DNA of 60,000 bases from Antedon mediterranea (taxonomy: Eukaryota > Echinodermata > Crinoidea > Comatulida > Antedonidae), in assembly GCF_964355755.1 (NCBI RefSeq), contig NC_092678.1, forward strand, positions 16,776,922-16,836,921, written 5' to 3'. Positions 31,954 through 49,837 of this stretch are shown in pieces (position 1 is the stretch's first letter; each line of letters starts with the position of its first letter). Under the pieces are notes generated by a model that saw only the letters and a list, made by a program, of their open reading frames with translations, did no database searches and was not told the origin of the DNA. Position numbers and translations under genes: made by a program.

Positions 31954-32026
31954 ACTCTGTTTTCCATCCAATTTGTGTACAAAGTGATAAGTATAAAATA
32001 TTAATAAATTGGATGGAAAACAGAGT
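31954..32026. repeat. Perfect 21-bp inverted repeat
   Basis: ACTCTGTTTTCCATCCAATTT and its exact complement are separated by 31 nt. It could be a short terminal-repeat element or a hairpin RNA. It lies 12 bp from the GACC-family element. Confidence 0.75.
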
Positions 32027-32099
32027 AAGAAAAGTTTCTCATTTTACGATAGTTCTTAAAATCAATGTAATTCTTTGTTTTATATGTTTTTATTTGTTT

Positions 32100-32582
32100 T
32101 TAGCTTTAAAATAGTCGCTTCGGTGGAATAGATAAAAAATGTTATGCCTGTTTTTTAAGCCATTTAGGCAAATCTTTCTTGAAACGTTTAGAAATGTATG
32201 GAGCAAATGTATCACAAACTTTGAAATGTATCATGCAGAAAGTACATTTTATTATGAACAATAGTACATTTTATTATATATGCAATATAATTTTATTTGT
32301 TAGAGTTTTAGCTTTGGTATCGTACAGTAATCCATGGCGTTAAAAGTCAAGGTGTTCGGACACAACGATCAACATGTGTACCACAAACCCATCTTGCAAA
32401 TTCTGTTTTATCCGACTCAATTTTTTATTTAACTAATAATTAGTATTTTAAATTTTTTAAGTATTCAAAACAATTTCAATCACTTTATATTTTGTCTTTT
32501 GTTGTTTTAATGTATTTATGTATAATTGCCAAAGGAAAGTCACCATATTTCCTGTTTATGGATCAATAAAGAATCTTGAATA
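32100..32582. other. Probable LINE 3' UTR remnant upstream of ADK
   Basis: It ends in TTTATGGATCAATAAAGAATCTTGAAT, which resembles LINE 3' tails. Repeated GTACATTTTATTATATG words lie near 32240-32280. No coding remnant. Confidence 0.3.
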
Positions 32583-32753
32583 ATATAAATACTTAATCAT
32601 AATGAACTGTTGTATAAAAACATTATACAGCGCCGCCTTGTGTTTTGGCATATGTGTTTCTATTACATATCAGCGTGTGAAGAAATGTGAACAGCTGAAT
32701 GCGAGAAGGTAAAGCTACACCGCAGATAAAATACCAAGGACTTTCCTACAAAA

Positions 32754-38038
<5,285 letters not shown>

Positions 38039-38780
38039 ACATTTGCCCACAATATTTTCTAATTCTATCACATTATAGCAAGTAGTTATTTAGGATCATG
38101 CTGTTATACAATATAATATCTATATTACATTGGTTTGCTCGTCTTATCCCCTGGAGTCAAACGCATGGCATACCACGCTACCAGTACCAGTAGTAGGATC
38201 ACCCGATTCTCGGTACTGTATGTGGATTTATCTAGTATCATAGAAAAATTACAGCATCATTGTGTGTCGCACGTATTGCCTAGTATCATACACCATACCC
38301 TTACCCTTAAATTAACCTTACATGACACAAGCACAACATGTGTCTAGTATCATATTTTTTGTATTTGGGCTCATAGACCATACCCTTACCCTAAAATTAA
38401 CCTTACAGGCACAACATGTGATACGAATGATATGCTGTATTACCAATATTTCTATGATACTGGGCAAACAATCTTTACCTACCCAAGCCAAATACAGAAT
38501 ATAAAATATACGAAGTTTAACATATTGTGGCGCTCAACCGTGGAATTACCTAAACAAGCATCACAAATGTTAATATTCTTAATATTTACAGATAATGTTA
38601 ATGTCTCCTTGTGTTGTTTCTAATTTTACTAACTTTACATTTAATTTCTGCTTTGATTTATATTTAACTGTGATTTTAATTTGTATTACCATACTTTGTT
38701 TTATAATGTGGAAGTGGAACAACATCTTTCTATTGAATGAGTTTTTTCTGTTGAAAAAAATAAAGATTATATTATTATTA
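38039..38780 (+). other. ADK 3' flank with candidate poly(A) signal
   Basis: The first clear AATAAA after the ADK stop is in AAAAAAATAAAGATTAT near 38757. A MITE-like segment with GATTCTCGGTACTGTA at 38204 and repeated TAGTATCAT words lies between. Its relative is at 57983-58192. Confidence 0.4.
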
Positions 38781-39000
38781 ACAAGTTGTCATTTGTGATA
38801 TAAGGTAATGGTGTACTGTATTGATATAGTTAACATACTGTAGTGTTTGTTCAGTGATAAAGCATCCTCTTTATATGATTGTTTAGTCAGTTACACAGTT
38901 ATGTATCTAAATAACATAATAGTAGTGCATAGTTTTGGTACTAACTTCACTTCAATTTATCAAAACATGATAAAAACGTAAGATAATAAGTAGTAAAATG
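38585..39000 (+). repeat. Local duplication, copy 1
   Basis: TCTGCTTTGATTTATATTTAACT, CATCTTTCTATTGAA, AATAAAGATTATATTATTA and TACTGTATTGATATAGTTAACATACTG all recur in order at 39975-40375. Confidence 0.75.
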
Positions 39001-39974
39001 TCTCGAATTCGCGACAAAAAACAATTAACATAAGATAATGAGTGTTAACTTCTTTTGAAGTGTTAACTTCTTTTGAAACCTCTAAAAATAATACAATAAT
39101 CAATGTTTGTTTATTTATTCGGAATTAAACATTTATTGTGTTATCACATTTAGTACCACACGAGATCGAAACAAAACAAATAAAAACACATTTATTTTTT
39201 TAGTCATTTACAATACGTGTGACATTTCTTTGAAACCAAATTACTATCAAGAGGGAGCAATCTTATCTTTAGGTAATTACTTTAGAATAAAAAAACTTAC
39301 TAATGAGAAAGATCTATTTGTATTCAAAGATTAATAATCACTGTTTATTTGTTCAGACTTAACATTTTTATTTGGCTACCGCCATAATGTATCACATGAG
39401 ATAGATTAAACAAAAAAAATAAAAACAACACATTATCTTGCATTCTAAATGATAACAGTAGGTCTTATGGTGTGTATTGTTTAAAATTAAATATAGAAGG
39501 AAACATCTCCCCGATCCGTCTCTATGCAACATGTGAGGAAATGCTTGCACAATGTGTCTTGCTAGCAAGGTTTCAAAACGAGACAAACAATGGAAAGGTG
39601 GTGTTATTGGGAAAATGTTATGTAAATCAATATGTATAGGTTTAGACTTGATTTTAGGGGAACTACATTAGAATTACAATGACTAAGTCGTAAAACTGAC
39701 CAAGTAGGCCTATATCGGTGTATACAAAGTGGAGTTATAGGCATATCACTAATGAAAACTTATACATTGAAAAACAAAGAAAAACAATTTTCCCAATTCT
39801 CATAACGATCCATTTTGTATTACATAGTAAACCAGTTTTAGTACCGGATTTCCAGATAATATAAACATATATTCCGTGTCTCCAGAATAGTTGGGGAGTC
39901 AGAAAGGTTTTACTTGCATCCATATTTATAGGTAATGAGATTTAATTTTTTAACAAAAATGAGTCTTTGATTTG
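39001..39974. other. Intergenic between duplication copies
   Basis: AT-rich. TATTCAAAGATTAATAAT..GTTTATTTGTTCAGAC at about 39321 recurs at 50089. CATTACATAGTAAACC..CCAGAATAGTT (39822) recurs at 40745. No gene. Confidence 0.45.
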
Positions 39975-40375
39975 TTGTTGTTTTTCTAATTTTACCAACT
40001 TTATATTTCTGCTTTGATTTATATTTAACTATGATTTTAATTTGTATTACCATATTTGTATTCAAGTGTGGAAGTAGAAGAACATCTTTCTATTGAACGA
40101 GTTTTTCCGTTGAAAAAATAAAGATTATATTATTAATTATTGTTATACAATTTGTCAGCAGTAAATGATTGTACTGATATAAGCTAATGATGTACTGTAT
40201 TGATATAGTTAACATACTGTAGTGTTTGTTCAGTGATAAAGCATCCTCTTTATATGATTGTTTAGTCAGTTACATGTATCTAAATAACACAATAGTAGAT
40301 TGCATAGTTTTGGTACTAACTTCTCTTAAATTTATCAAAACATGATAAAAACGTAAGATAAAATTAGTAAAATAT
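39975..40375 (+). repeat. Local duplication, copy 2
   Basis: Second copy of 38585-39000, same orientation, about 1.39 kb downstream. It includes a second AATAAAGATTATATTATTA. Confidence 0.75.
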
Positions 40376-41039
40376 CTTAACGGTAGCTAAATGAGGTCCA
40401 AAAACTTGCCAATTTAAAAGCTGTATTTGTGTTCAAAGGTAGCCTAATTAGGCCTAATGCAATGTTGTTTGTTCAGTTTAAAAACATATTGGGTTATCTT
40501 CATGATGGATGTACACACAAATAATACAGAACAGAGACTTTATTTTACATCCTGAAAGATAATATAAATGGTTGTTCATATTTAAAAGTAAATGAACTTT
40601 GTCAAAAAAGAAAAAAATAATAACTTGCCAAATTAACTTATATTATGGCTATCTATCTGCAGAAAAATGTACAGGAATAAAGTGATTATTTTTATTATAA
40701 CTTTCTTTAAACACAATTCCTTGTTTTACTATGAAGATCCATTTTATATTACATAGTAAACCGGATTTCATTTCTTGTCTCCAGAATAGTTCTGGATTTA
40801 CCTGCATCATATCCTCTAGTAACCTATATTAACAATGCTTTATTTGCTTCCTTATAATCAATACAAATCAATTTCTTTGATGTTGAACGAAACAAAATGT
40901 GGATGCTTGATAAGGCACATGGGCCAGAAGGTCATTATGGTAAAAGTTAAGACTTTGCGTAGCATGGTAACTACGGGGTGTGTGTGTTACTTAGAAATTA
41001 TAATATTGAATAATATTAAATTTTCTATAACTCTGTTAA

Positions 41040-41475
41040 TCTAACAAATATTGAAGTTGCACTTGATAGATTTTGTAAATGTTTCACCAAACGGGCATGG
41101 AACAAGAGAAGGGAAATCAATAATGAAAATGATTAGTTCTTTGCTTTTTTAATCCTGTATTACTTTTGTTAATGTTATTTTTTACATATCTTGTACATAA
41201 TTTATTTTCCTAGTAAATAGGAATATTGTTATATTTTTTTTTCACTTTTATTTTACTTATTGTACTGTGGACGCACCTTCATTTAAGAAGTGTGCCACTA
41301 TTTAAAAAGTATTACTTTTGTTAATGTTATTTTTTTATATCTTTTACATAATTTAGTTTTAGTTTCCTTGTACTGTAAATAGGCCTATTGTTAAATCATT
41401 TTTTTTTTCTCTAACTTTTATTTTACTTACTCTGGACGCACCTTCAAGAAGTGTGCCACTGTTTCAAAAGTGTAG
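41040..41475 (+). repeat. Tandemly duplicated LINE 3' end
   Basis: A roughly 155-bp segment containing TATTACTTTTGTTAATGTTATTTTTT, TTGTAC..TAAATAGG, and GGACGCACCTTCA..AAGAAGTGTGCCACT occurs twice in tandem (about 41158-41310 and 41311-41470). Upstream, LDRFCKCFTKRAWNKRREI-like codons suggest the end of a reverse-transcriptase ORF. An (ATT)n tract follows near 41487-41503. Confidence 0.5.
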
Positions 41476-41519
41476 CTTCCAAATGAATTATTATTATTAT
41501 TATAACATCTTCCTTGGAC

Positions 41520-42060
41520 CAATTATTGTTCTTGCCTTCATTAATAATGCTATGCAAGACTCGCAATGTAACTCTTGTAAATGTAGATGATTTGTGCATA
41601 GGTCGAATAGTTTAAAATAATGACGTATCCTCAATTCAGAATGATGTAGCTTCTCTGAATGTATGGTCTAACGTAAACAATGTTAAACTCATCTAAATGT
41701 AGAACTACGTATTTTAACTTTCAAAGAAACCAGTGTGAACATAAACCATTGTTGATTGGTAATAAAACAATTAAAATTGTTAAAGAAAGAAAGTTGCTAG
41801 GCTTATGGCCTAATATGTGTGCTGACCCAGTATGGCATTCTAGCCTCACTAAGAATCAAAGTGACATGATCGAATCTGTTCAAATTAGTGCTTGTAGAAT
41901 AATTTTGTGTAATGATTACATATGTTATGAACAAGCACTCCATGATCGCTCCCTCAACACATTATCTGATATAAGGCGTAATCTATGCTATAAGTTAGCC
42001 CAGAGTTGTATTTATTTTGATAAATGGTTTCCAGTGAATAATATTAGTAACATGAAGCTA
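41520..42060 (+). pseudogene. LINE reverse-transcriptase C-terminal remnant
   Basis: The open frame from 41680 encodes SSKCRTTYFNF, ERKLLGLW, DPVWHSSLTKNQSDMIESVQ and ACRIILCNDYICYEQAL. This is the conserved post-palm region of CR1/L2/Rex-like LINEs (PVWHSSLT...IERVQ...ACRIIL). No catalytic domain. Upstream NVDDLCIGR words are out of frame. Confidence 0.6.
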
Positions 42061-42208
42061 AAGCTCTGTCTACACTGTAAAATTTTATGTGACAATAAAA
42101 TGTGATGTGCCCAAATATGGTAGTTATATGTCTAAACATGGTAGTTATGTAACATCACCATGTCCATACATGGGCACATCACATTTTTTGATAGTGTAGA
42201 CAAGGCTT
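42061..42208. mobile_element. MITE, GTCTACACT family, copy 1
   Basis: AAGCTCTGTCTACACTGT and ATAGTGTAGACAAGGCTT are inverted termini. The interior holds GTGATGTGCCCAAATATGGTA and its inverse TGGGCACATCAC. Second copy at 52806-52945. Confidence 0.75.
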
Positions 42209-42769
42209 AAGACGTGTAGTATCAACAACCTAAATGTAAATTTGAACGATACAGAAAAAGTGCAATCCCATTCCTTATCTATGGCAAGCCTCAGCTGTCT
42301 GAAGTATTCAAAATATTATATTATTATATCATTTTTTAATTATATTATATATTGTATTGTAATGAATTATACGTTTTGCATTATATTACTTGCTTTTAGC
42401 ATTATATTATATCTATTTCTAATATATTATGTGAAAAATGTAACAAATTATTGACTTTTTGTATTATATTATTTGGTTTTAGCATTATATTATGAACATT
42501 TAATATTATATTATTAATAAAATACATTATATTATAATATAATTGTATTATATTAAACGCATTTACTTTACTTTATAACATACAACATTATTATATTATA
42601 CGGATTCGTTAGTTATATTATTATTTTGTATGATGTTTATTATACGTCACGGCTTATTTCAGTTCTTCTAACTCTTTCTCTCCCTCCCCCTGTTCACTAG
42701 CAATCAGCGGCCGGCAGAATCTGAATTGTGACTGTTGAAGAATAACTACGTACTAGGCCTAGCCTAGGG

Positions 42770-43037
42770 GATCTAGACAAGTGACAAAGGATCACCGGAC
42801 AGCTACAACTAATACTACAATACAATAATACTACTACAATAACTACTACTGCTACTACCTAGGCCTAGCTAGTGAGTAGTAGGTAGCTACTACTAGGCTC
42901 TAGGGCGTATGTATGATGTTAACTACTAGGGCCTAGGCTAGGCCTAGAGGCCTACTAGTACTAGGCTAGGCCTAGACTTAAGTTGTAGTAGCCTGCTGCC
43001 TTAGGCTAGGCTACTACTACTACTACTACTACTACTA
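42770..43037. repeat. GGCCTAG-rich block and (CTA)n, left arm
   Basis: Dense CTAGGCCTAGCC words followed by (CTA)9 at about 43009-43036. The mirrored block with (GTA)n is at 49045-49260 in the right arm. Confidence 0.7.
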
Positions 43038-44729
43038 GGAAGCCCATGATGGGTACGAGTAAGCCAAAATTTTGGATATATGTAAACCAAAATTTGGGTA
43101 CGAGCGTGTTGGCATGGTATGGGTACGGGTTGACCTGTATCCTTCTAGCTAATCGTACTATGCCTAGGCCTCAAGTAAGTCTACGCTACCCAGTCCGGCT
43201 ACAATATGGTCTATTTTGTTTTATAGCTTTATTGATAGCTGGGTTCAAATCTGGGTTGGGACGGCTTTTTCTCATTCTAAAACAGATTTCCTTATCATAA
43301 TAAAATAATATATGAATTTATTTGTAATATTATTGTAATGTATACATAATATAAGTAATTGCCATTGCCTTTATTACTATTAATTATGTATTATACGGTT
43401 ACCCCTTAATTATACTATAGTATAATTTCCTTGTTATATTTTACAATATTTTCTTCCTAATTCTACAATTTTGTCTTTCACAGCACAAATTTATCATACT
43501 GAATCATCACACACCAAGTCTCATAAATCTCTACTGTATTTGTCCAAGCTACTCCAGCTACATGGTATTGCCTTGAGGCTAAATTACACGGTATACTGGC
43601 ACTACCATCATTCCTGGCTCGTCAACCTGTATACCACATAAGCACAGTTTCAGTTTCAGTTTATTTACCATTTCAATTTCTGAACATAAGAGATGAACAA
43701 CTTATATGGATGGATAACCGTAAGAGCGAAGCTCGTTTACCGGTCACCCGTTAGTGCAGTGACATTACAGACAACATAAAGACAGGACAAAGGTGCAATA
43801 CTTAACAAGACATGTGAACACTTGTGTTTGCAACCCCTTGGATAAAATAATATATTTATATAATGGAGAAAGTTAGATATTATAATATTTCTTTTTGATC
43901 ATACAATGATAATTTTTTAATTACTTCTTATGAAGTCATACTACTGATTCAAAATAGTGACTTACACCCTGTGGTCAAGGCTTTCTTTGCTCTTATGCTT
44001 ATTTCCTCCAACATACAGAGTACATAGGACTTTTTTTATTCATAACTGTTGAATTGTTTCCCAATACATAGTACCTATTGGTATTATATCTAAAAATACA
44101 AAGGCGGCTAACACAGATAGTTCCATATATACAGTACTCTTTTATAAATAAATGTATCTCTCCAAACTACTCCCAACTACCTAATCTAATAATAGTACTA
44201 TTAGCATACTACTATACACTTTGTAGACAAGAAATAAGTTGTATACACTAGAGGACTTATGGTAGTACAGTCGATCGCCCTCTCACTGGCCCGGTCAACA
44301 TAATCTATACCTAGATTATTACAGTAATTAAAGTACATTATTACAGAGTTTTTTTTTTTTTTGCAGAAATCAAAGTTATGTGTATAGAAAGCAGTACTCG
44401 TATTAAAAACTAAGCAGGTTTTTGAACGCAAACTGGCAGGATATTTTGAATATTTTTTGTTGTTGAAATGATGGAATCCTAACTTCAATTTCCACGAACC
44501 CTTTTATTTAAATTTATTTGAATAGACCTCCATGTAAACTCATTAAAGGCTACATGATTGTTTTATATTTTAATATGTGATAGTAGAAAATCATTGTGTA
44601 TAATGAGGACTATGAATCTGATATTTACTTGCATTCTCATCTTTTTAAATTATTATTTATAATGCCGGTAATGAGTTTAAAATTTAATTACCGTATATTG
44701 ACTATTTTTGATAAACATCATTCAAGATT

Positions 44730-44895
44730 CAAGATTCAAGAAATTGTATTTGTCCATAAAAATGGAAATTCACTTTGCTTGGTAGATTAAAACAACAATA
44801 TTGCAACAATTTAAAAACGTGCAGTATTATAACAGATTAAAAATACAAGATAAAAAGTAAAAACACTGTTAAAAATGTAAAACTATGTCCTTATA
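44730..44895 (+). mobile_element. Insertion present only in the left arm
   Basis: TTCAAGATTCAAGATTCAAG, ATTGTATTTGTCCATAAAAATGG, and AAAACACTGTTAAAAATG interrupt the left arm between GATAAACATCA and TCCTTATA. The right arm is contiguous there (about 47335-47350). Family not known; possibly a short retroposon. Confidence 0.55.
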
Positions 44896-45797
44896 TATTC
44901 ATTTATATTTCTTTTGTGTAATATAGTTCATATATTATGTATTAAGTAAATTGGTAAGGCCCTATACTGTTACTATTTAAGGAAAGTTTATATACACTAT
45001 TATTTTATGCCTACCAATATTAGTATTAATTGTTTATGTAAATATTTTGTCTAATTGCCTTGATTTTTTGTATAGGCCAATGGCATCAATGTTTTTCTCA
45101 AAGCAAATTAGCCTAATAATGCCACATTTAGACACATGATTCATTGATTTCTGATATTCTGTACTTGTGTATGCATTACTAAAATAGTAGTTAATATATT
45201 TCATTTATAATGTATGTATAAACATATATTCATATTTTTTTAAACATTTTTAAATTTAAAAATTATTACAATACCTATCTACCTTTCTGATATTGTTACT
45301 ATTATATTATATAATATTCTTCTTTGAGGCAGCAATAAAAAAAAAATGGGAACAATTAATTTGACTTATACTGTACTATGTTAGTTCAGGAGATGAAGTG
45401 TGTGTGGGCAGAAACTAGTGTGTTGGAGGTTGGTGGTGTGAGGTGTATAGTTGTCACTTTAAGACCTAAATTAGATGTTTTCTGAAGAAAAGAAGTAAGC
45501 GCATACGCTTTCAAACAACTCCAAGAAGATTCACACAAAAATAATTACTTTCCAATCAAGTAGTATAACAGTGTATATTACAGTACATTGAATAAACTCG
45601 AGCGGAATAATAACGCACATAAAAAAACATTCATTTTCTTTTCGAAAAGTGCCCTCTCTAGTTTTCTATTAATTTATTAATAATTATTATTAATTAATGA
45701 GTAATATGAACATATTTTTAACATTCAATGCTGGAAGCTGGTTCTACTCCTAACAAAGTTTCATATCTCCAAATTTCATCAACGTATTCAAAGCACT

Positions 45798-46122
45798 TCA
45801 ATATTAAATATCACATTTAACATAAAAATTCGGGTTTTGGATAGAATTTTGCTTAAAAACATATACAAAAAACATCGATAAAAAATACTTTTCGTATTCA
45901 AAAACATTTGATACTTGGTATAAATGTTCACTATAGGTTGCTCCATTCATATTGCAAACAAAAAATAACTTCAATATTAATTATCACATTTAACATAAAA
46001 ATTCGGGTTTTGGATAGAATTTTGCTTAAAAACATATACAAAAAACATCGATAAAAAATACTTTTCGTATTCAAAAACATTTGATACTTGGTATAAATAT
46101 TCACTATAGGTTGCTCTATTCA
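45798..46122 (+). repeat. Tandem duplication next to the hairpin loop
   Basis: A roughly 160-bp unit (TCACATTTAACATAAAAATTCGGG ... CACTATAGGTTGCTC) occurs twice in direct tandem on the left side of the palindrome centre and once on the right side. Confidence 0.7.
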
Positions 46123-49041
46123 CAGAAAAAAATTGCATTCATGAACGTTTTTTGTTGGTTGTTTTTTCAAAATAGTTATTAGCTTGAAAAAAATGAGTTG
46201 GAATTGTATGGTCTTTCATAAGTGTACATTTTGTAAAAACGTAAATTTAAAAAATCAGTGATATGGCTTGATAGTTATTTTTTGTTTGCAATATGAATGG
46301 AGCAACCTATATTGAACATTTATACCAAGTATCAAATGTTTTTGAATACGAAAAGTATTTTTTTCGATGTTTTTTGTATATGTTTTTAAGCAAAATTATA
46401 TCCAAAACCTGAATTTGTAATGTTAAATGTAATTTTATTTAAGTGCTTTGAATACGTTGATGAAATTTGGAGATATGAAACTTTGTTAGGAGTAGATACA
46501 GTTTCCAGCATTAAATTTTAAAAATATGTTCATATTACTCATTAATTGATAATAACTATTAATAAATTAATAGAAAACTAGAGAGGGCACTTTTCGACAA
46601 GAAAATGAATGTTTTTTTATGTGTGTTATTATTCCGCTCGAGTTTATTCAATGTACTGTAATATACACTGTTATACTATTTTATTGGAAAGTAATTATTT
46701 TTGTGTGAATCTTCTTGGAGTTGTTTGAAAGCGTATCCGCTTACTTCTTTTCTTCAGAAAACATCTAATTTAGGTCTTAAAGTGACAACTATACACCTCA
46801 CACCACCAACCTCCAACACACTAGTTTCTGCCCACACACACTTCATCTCCTGAACTAACATAGTACAGTATAAGTCAAATAAATTTTTTAATTTTTTTTT
46901 ATTGCTGCCTCAAAAAATATTATATAATAGTAACAATATCAGAAAGGTAGATAGGTATTGTAATAATTTTTAAATTTAAAAATGTTAAAAAAAATATGAA
47001 TATATGTTTATACATACATTATAAATGAAATATATTAACTACTATTTTAGTAATGCATACACAAGTACAGAATATCAGAAATCAATGAATCATGTGTCTA
47101 AATGTGGCATTATTAGGCTAATTTGCTTTGAGAAAACATTGATGCCATTGGCCTATACAAAAATCAAGGCAATTAGACAAAATATTTACATAAACAATTA
47201 ATACTAATATTGGTAGGCATAAAATAATAGTGTATATAAACTTTCCTTAAATAATAACAGTATAGGGCCTTACCAATTTATTTAATACATAATATATGAA
47301 CTGTATTACACAAAAAAAGTATAAATGAATTTATAAGGACATGATGATAATCAAAAATAGTCAATATAATTAAATTTTAAACTCATTACCGGCATTATAA
47401 ATAATATTTTAAAAAGATAAGAATGCAAGTAAATATCAGATTCATAGTCCTCATTATACACAATGATTTCCTACTATCACATATTAAAATATAAAACAAT
47501 CATGTAGCCTTTAATGACTTTACATGGAGGTCTATTCAAATAAATTTAAATGAAAGGGTCATAATATGTCTTCGTCTCCAGTTCGTGGAAATTGAAGTTA
47601 GGATTCCATCATTTCAACAACAAAAAATATTCAAAATATCCTGCCAGTTTGCATTCAAGACCTGCAACCTGCTTAGTTTATAATACGAGTACTGCTTTCT
47701 ATACACATAACTTTGATTTCTGCAAAAAAAAACAAAACTCTGTAATAATGTACTTTAATTACTGTAATAATCTAGGTATAGATTATGTTTACCGGGCCAG
47801 TGAGAGGGCGTTCGACTGTACTACCATAAGTCCTGTAGGTGTATACAACTTATTTCTTGTCTTCAAAGTGTATAGTAGTATGCTAATAGTACTATTATTA
47901 GATTAGGTAGTTGGGAGTAGTTTGGAGAGATACATCTATCTATAAAAGAGTACTGTATATATGGAACTATCTGTGTTAGCCGCCTTTGTATTTTTAGATA
48001 TAATACCAATAGGTACTATGTATTGGGAAACAATTCAACAGTTATGAATAAAAAAAGTCCTATGTACTCTGTATGTTGGAGGAAATACGCATAAGAGCAA
48101 ATAAAGCCTTGACCACAGGGTGTAAGTCACTATTTTGAATCAGTAGTATGACTTCTTAAGAAGTAATTTAAAAATTATCATTGTATGATCAAAAAGAAAT
48201 ATTATAATATCTAACTTTCTCCTTTATATAAATATATTATTTTATCCAAGGGGTTGCAAACACAAGTGTTCACATGTCTTGTTAAGTATTGCACCTTTGT
48301 CCTGTCTTTATGTTTTCTGTAATGTCACTGCACTAACGGGTGACCGGTAAACGAGCTTCGCTCTTACGGTTATCCATCCATATAAGTTGTTCATCTCTTA
48401 TGTTCAGAAATTGAAATGGTAAATAAACTGAAACTGTGCTTATGTGGTACAGGTTGACGAGCCAGGAATGATGGTAGTGCCAGTATACCGTGTAGTTTAG
48501 CCTCAAGGCAATACCATGTAGCTGGAGTAGCTTGGACAAATACAGTAGAGATTTATGAGACTTGGTGTGTGATGATTCAGTATGATAAATTTGTGCTGTG
48601 AAAGACAAAATTGTAGAATTAGGAAGAAAATATTGTGAAATATAACAAGGAAATTATACTATAGTATAATTAAGGGGTAACCGTATAATACATAATTAAT
48701 AGTAATAAAGGCAATGGCAATTACTTATATTATGTATACATTACAATAATATTACAAATAAATTCATATATTATTTTATTATGATAAGGAAATCTGTTTT
48801 AGAATGAGAAAAAGCCGTCCCAACCCAGATTTGAACCCAGCTATCAATAAAGCTATAAAACAAAATAGACCATATTGTAGCCGGACTGGGTAGCGTAGAC
48901 TTAAGTGAGGCCTAGGCATAGTACGATTAGCTAGAAGGATACAGGTCAACGCGTACCCATGCCATGCCAACACGCTCGTACCCAAATTTTGGTTTACATA
49001 TATCCAAAATTTTGGCTTACTCGTACCCATCATGGGCTGCC

Positions 49042-49074
<33 letters not shown>

Positions 49075-49837
49075 CCTAGCCTAAGGCAGCAGGCCCGGCC
49101 CTAGCCTACTACAACTTAAGTCTAGGCCTAGCCTAGTACTAGTAGGCCTCTACTAGGCCTAGCCTAGGCCCTATTAGTTAACATCATACATACGCCCTAG
49201 AGCCTAGTAGTAGCTACCTACTACTCACTAGCTAGGCCTAGGTAGTAGCAGCAGTAGTTATTGTAGTAGTATTATTGTATTGTAGTATTAGTTGAAGCTG
49301 TCCGGTGATCCTTGGTCACTTGTCTAGATCACCTAGTAGGCCTAGGCTAGGCCTAGTACGTAGTTATTCTTCAACAGTCACACAATTCAGATTCTGCCGG
49401 CCGCTGATTGCTAGTGAACAGGGGGAGGGAGAGAAAGAGTTAGAAGAACTGAAATAAGCCGTGACGTATAATAAACATCATACAAAATAATAATATAACT
49501 AACGAATCCGTATAATATAATAATGTTGTATGTTATAAAGTAAAGTAAATGCGTTTAATATAATACAATTATATTATAATATAATGTATTTTATTAATAA
49601 TATAATATTAAATGTTCATAATATAATGATAAAACCAAATAATATAATACAAAAAGTCAATAATTTGTTACATTTTTCACATAATATATTAGAAATAGAT
49701 ATAATATAATGCTAAAACCAAGTAATATAATGCAAAACGTATAATTCATTACAATACAATATATAATATAATAAAAAAATGATATAATAATATAATATTT
49801 TGAATACTTCAGACAGCTGAGGCTTGCCATACTTATC

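Larger units (their letters stand above)
42280..49831. mobile_element. 7.55-kb fold-back (palindromic) element
   Basis: The left arm (about 42280-45975) and right arm (about 46275-49831) are near-identical inverted copies of 3.6-3.7 kb around a loop of about 300 bp. The ends are TATGGCAAGCC and GGCTTGCCATA. Each end is directly followed outward by CTTATC (42274-42279 and 49832-49837), a 6-bp direct repeat expected from target-site duplication. The arms contain AT-only outer tracts, a GGCCTAG-rich block with (CTA)n, and mirrored short ORFs (84 aa at 43046-43300 and 49033-48779) with no recognisable domain. No transposase. A diverged partial arm is at 4815-6010. Confidence 0.85.

Noticed and set aside
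44201-44488. 95-aa ORF and its 104-aa mirror at 47592-47906
   Set aside because: They lie in the fold-back arms, start at different codons relative to shared sequence, and diverge by frameshift near the end; arm identity explains them.
42280-49831. Assembly artefact (collapsed or mirrored contig) as explanation of the palindrome
   Set aside because: Arms differ by substitutions, indels and a left-only insertion, and the ends are flanked by direct 6-bp repeats, so a real element is favoured; long reads are still the decisive test.
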